Assembly (NCBI GenBank): GCA_016840305.1
Contig: JAEOSP010000735.1
Location: 1 to 17,568, forward strand
Direction of reading: 5' to 3'
DNA: 17,568 nt
Source: Candidatus Hodarchaeota archaeon
Lineage (GTDB): Archaea > Asgardarchaeota > Heimdallarchaeia > Hodarchaeales > Hodarchaeaceae
The position numbers were made by a program, and so were the translations under genes. The notes under the pieces were generated by a model, which did no database searches, was not told the origin of the DNA, and saw nothing but the letters and a program-made list of their open reading frames with translations. Positions within the stretch are counted from its first letter, which is position 1, and each line of letters starts with the position of its first letter. This document shows positions 15,149-17,568 of this stretch, in pieces.

Positions 15149-16317
15149 TGGCTTTTAGTCCTATCCAGGACCAATTCTGCAATATCAATGGACTTAATCT
15201 TAGCCGATTTATGTCTTAAATTCTCATCAATATTAAGTAAGCAGGAAGGACATGCATTGAGACATAATTCGACATTTTGCTCCTCCATTTGTGAAATAAG
15301 CCTTGATGAAACATCATTAGCAATTGCTGGATAATTTGGTTTAATCAGACCACCTGCTCCACAACACAAAGCCTTTTCTTTCGAATTAAGCATTTCTCTA
15401 TTCTCTACCCCGGGTAAACAAGCCATTAGCTCCCGTGCCACATCATAAACTCCACAATGTCTTCCTAATTCGCAGGGATCCTTAAAAGTTACTTTTACAT
15501 GCGAATTGTTGTTGAAATCTATCTTATTTTTATGGATTAAATCTACTAAATAGTCCATGTGTGAAACTACTTTGAAGGGTAGCTCTTTTCCAAGTAGTCG
15601 TCGATATTCTTGTGTGAAAACTCGATAACAACCTGCACAAGATATAATAAGCTTTTTAATTCCTAATCGCTCAATTTCTGCGACATTATGTTCTGCTAAT
15701 TGCACTGCCTTCCCTTCCTGTCCTCCTAGCAGATATGGATTTCCACAACAGTACTCAGTCGGAGAAAAAATACTAATCTTTTCATCAGCTAATTTGGCTA
15801 GTTTCAGTACCGCTACTGGACCTTTTCCTGCACGTCCAGAATATGAGTATACACATCCAAGAAAATAACCAATTTCATGTTCAATATTTAGCCATTCCTT
15901 GTAAATATCTTCAATTTCAAAACTCCATTCTCCTCTATCCTCTTGATCTAATCCATATATATTGTGCTCTTCTTCAAGACTGGCAAAAATTCTTTCCGTA
16001 TTTTTTGGAAGACGATCTTGGACTAAAGTTTTAAGCTCGCTATAAACCTTAGTTAACGGAATATTTACTAGACAAGCTTTTTCGCAAGCACCGCAAAATG
16101 TACATTGAAATAATCCATCTCTTAAAGCATCCAAACCTTCTTCAGAAGAAATTCGACCTAGAGCAAGATTTCTTGCTGTAATCATTTTTCCTCTTCCTGT
16201 AACAATTTCATGAAAAACTGATAAGTAAGTGGGACAAGATGCTTGATTATCGACACAGTATGCACAATAAGCACAAATAAATAATTCATCATAGTATTGC
16301 AAGCTTTTAAGATTCAC
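15145..16317 (-). CDS. CCG-domain iron-sulfur oxidoreductase subunit (HdrD/GlcF-like)
   Basis: The product has two N-terminal 4Fe-4S sites and two CCG domains, the plan of GlcF, GlpC, LutA and HdrD, which pass electrons between a flavin dehydrogenase and a membrane or disulfide acceptor. Cluster 1: C15, C18, C21, C28 (the last before Pro). Cluster 2: C72, C75, C78, C82. The first CCG domain has FLGCVYSYSG, EYCCGNPYLLGG and ISCAGC; the second has DPCELGRHCG, ALCCGAGG and NACPSC. The 390-residue length fits. It uses GTG at 16317 with AAAGGAT about ten bases before. The flavin subunit expected of GlcF/Lut systems is not next to it. It is the first gene of an operon with the nitrilase-like gene. 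The substrate cannot be told from sequence. Confidence 0.86.
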   Translation of the reverse strand: MNLKSLQYYDELFICAYCAYCVDNQASCPTYLSVFHEIVTGRGKMITARNLALGRISSEEGLDALRDGLFQCTFCGACEKACLVNIPLTKVYSELKTLVQDRLPKNTERIFASLEEEHNIYGLDQEDRGEWSFEIEDIYKEWLNIEHEIGYFLGCVYSYSGRAGKGPVAVLKLAKLADEKISIFSPTEYCCGNPYLLGGQEGKAVQLAEHNVAEIERLGIKKLIISCAGCYRVFTQEYRRLLGKELPFKVVSHMDYLVDLIHKNKIDFNNNSHVKVTFKDPCELGRHCGVYDVARELMACLPGVENREMLNSKEKALCCGAGGLIKPNYPAIANDVSSRLISQMEEQNVELCLNACPSCLLNIDENLRHKSAKIKSIDIAELVLDRTKSQ

Positions 16318-16481
16318 TTTTACGAAATCCTTTTGGTAGAAAAAACAAATTTCCTCTTAATCCTTATAGGAGTGATTTCAATGAGGATATGTAATTAACA
16401 CTATTTTAACTTTGTTTTATTGAAAAGTCATATTACAATTTTGTGAGTAATTGGTTTGTAGAGGAGACTAATGATTCATCA

Positions 16482-17369
16482 TCAGAATGGAACGTAACCA
16501 TAACTCATCAGAAATTCTTGTTCTTCAGGAGTGAGATTCTCGCCATCTTCACGTTTTTTTATTAAACTCTGAATTCTTTCTTCTATTTTGTCGTACTTCT
16601 GTTTATGTGATTCTTGTGCTATTTTTTTCTTGACTTGAGCAATTTTACCTTTCAAAGAATCAAGTTCTTCTTGTTTTGCTTGAGTATCTGCTTTTAATTC
16701 ATCTAGTTTCTTTAGATGATCAACAAATTCTTGATGTGCTTTGTCTTCTTCCTCTTTCAAAGGACCTATGCGATCATAAAGAGATTGAACCTTGGTTTGT
16801 ATTTTCTTTCTTAGATCCTCTTCCATTGACAACTTTTTTTCAATAGAGGAGATTTCATCGTCTATTTTTTCTTTTGAATCGGGCACATTTCCCAAATAAT
16901 CAGCCACAATAGCTTCGTTTTTCTTCTCGAGAAGTACTATTCGTTCTTCTATTCTCCTAATTTCCTCAATAATAACATCCTCATCTTCTCGTTTAAGAGT
17001 ACTTGTCTGCTGTTTAAACTCTAGCTCATAAAGCATAAATTTTAGTTCAACTATTGTTAGTTTTTCTAATTCTTCATTGGTTAAAATCTTAAACGATGCT
17101 CCACTTGATCTTTTTGACTGTCTACGAAGAAATTCCTTACGTTTCCGTAATTTTTCAATGGTTTCTCTTTGAGAGTCACGTTCCTCCGTATCAGGGATTG
17201 CCTTTTCTAAAAGAATCTGCCTCTCACTCTTATAGCGATCCCGTTTTTTCCGAAATTGAGTAGTTAATTTCTGCTCCTTTTGTAAATCTTGTCGTAATAT
17301 TTTTATTTGCTCAATCAAGGTTTTTTGCTGTTCGTAATACAGTTGTAATTGATGCTTCGGATTTGTCAT
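16482..17369 (-). CDS. long coiled-coil protein, archaeal COG1340-like
   Basis: The 295 residues are almost entirely charged helix, Lys/Glu/Gln-rich, without membrane segments. A first coil runs over about 5-90 (with KLRKRKEFLRRQSKR). A hinge with TNEELEKLTIVELKFMLYELEFKQQTSTLKREDE (97-130) matches the central ELEW..QT..L..E.E signature of the archaeal COG1340 coiled-coil family. A second coil covers about 130-265, with a GNVPDS break near 159-164. The end, REDGENLTPEEQEFLMSYGY, is the short C-terminal motif often seen in these proteins. The role of the family is not established; the layout suggests a structural or chromosome-associated partner, as inference. An AGGTGATC RBS and a TATA-like box precede the ATG. 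Confidence in a real gene is high, in the family moderate. Confidence 0.82.
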   Translation of the reverse strand: MTNPKHQLQLYYEQQKTLIEQIKILRQDLQKEQKLTTQFRKKRDRYKSERQILLEKAIPDTEERDSQRETIEKLRKRKEFLRRQSKRSSGASFKILTNEELEKLTIVELKFMLYELEFKQQTSTLKREDEDVIIEEIRRIEERIVLLEKKNEAIVADYLGNVPDSKEKIDDEISSIEKKLSMEEDLRKKIQTKVQSLYDRIGPLKEEEDKAHQEFVDHLKKLDELKADTQAKQEELDSLKGKIAQVKKKIAQESHKQKYDKIEERIQSLIKKREDGENLTPEEQEFLMSYGYVPF

Positions 17370-17374
17370 CTTTT

Positions 17375-17398
17375 GATCACCTGAAAATCCTATTTATA
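17375..17398 (-). promoter_or_regulatory. TATA-like box and AGGTGATC site before the coiled-coil gene
   Basis: On the minus strand, TATAAATA (17398-17391) is followed by AGGTGATC (17382-17375), which complements the 16S 3' tail, and then the ATG at 17369 after five bases. The TATA box is about 26 bases before the ATG, so a transcript started at the usual distance would be nearly leaderless and would lose the Shine-Dalgarno. Either a second promoter lies further up or one of the two signals is not used. Confidence 0.5.
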
Positions 17399-17457
17399 CA
17401 GGTACAAAATCATGATTTGAACATGCTTTCAAGAGAAATATGTTATATTGGGTTCAT

Positions 17458-17568
17458 TTAAGGTATCGTAGTTTTTAAATCTCTATTTAGACGATTTAAG
17501 GAGTTTTTAATAGCTTTTCCCATTCTAATAATTGGATGATGACCGTCGTTGAGTCCAAACTGAAGAAG
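17458..17568 (-). CDS. C-terminal end of an unrecognised protein (cut by the right edge)
   Basis: An open frame enters from the right edge and stops with TAA at 17458-17460, giving 36 codons: starts LLQFGLNDGHHP, continues IIRMGKAIKNSL and ends DLKTTIP. The mixed hydrophobic and polar composition looks coding, and it lies 88 bases before the coiled-coil gene on the same strand. I cannot assign a family from this end. Because the segment is short, the reading could be chance. Confidence 0.5.
   Translation of the reverse strand, partial: LLQFGLNDGHHPIIRMGKAIKNSLNRLNRDLKTTIP

Noticed and set aside
16440..16481. Possible C/D box small RNA (TGATGA on the minus strand near 16475-16480)
   Set aside because: The box C-like sequence has no clear paired box D or guide spacing, so it was not called.

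Overview
The window is AT-rich and densely packed. It reads as a chromosomal segment of an archaeon, most likely an Asgard (Heimdall-like) lineage; that lineage is an inference from gene content, not a marker-based placement. Archaeal signs are an isopentenyl phosphate kinase, a coiled-coil protein resembling the archaeal COG1340 family, frequent GTG/TTG starts, an AGGTGATC ribosome-binding site, a TATA-like box at leaderless distance from an ATG, and a T-tract instead of a bacterial hairpin terminator. Against this background stand a bacterial-style NAD+-dependent DNA ligase, a long WD40-like propeller protein and several large membrane proteins. No rRNA, tRNA, CRISPR array or insertion sequence was recognised.

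Layout. Positions 1-616 (minus) hold the N-terminal part of the DNA ligase, divergent from the isopentenyl phosphate kinase (763-1602, plus). A short minus-strand operon follows: a small membrane protein (2174-2542) and then a MobB-like P-loop protein (1599-2150), whose stop overlaps that of the kinase. Divergent from it is a dCMP deaminase-like gene (2635-3093). A very basic small protein (3178-3558, minus) sits beside a 430-base spacer rich in dyad symmetries. Next come a HAD-family protein with an Asn in place of the nucleophilic Asp (4004-4732, plus) and, convergent with it, a maltokinase-like kinase (4746-6011, minus).

The centre (6104-14298) is a co-directional plus-strand run: a WD40-like double propeller with a C-terminal coiled coil, a six-helix membrane protein, a second membrane protein with a large cytosolic or luminal part and a tail anchor, an MFS transporter, and an M48 (HtpX-like) membrane protease with an extra C-terminal domain. 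The first three are mostly unassigned and are the best candidate here for an undescribed membrane-associated assembly. Their functional link is inferred from order and strand only.

The right part is on the minus strand: the COG1340-like coiled-coil protein (16482-17369), then an operon of a two-cluster CCG-type Fe-S reductase subunit (15145-16317) overlapping by four bases a nitrilase-family amidohydrolase (14321-15148). The last 111 bases hold the C-terminal end of another minus-strand gene that I do not recognise.
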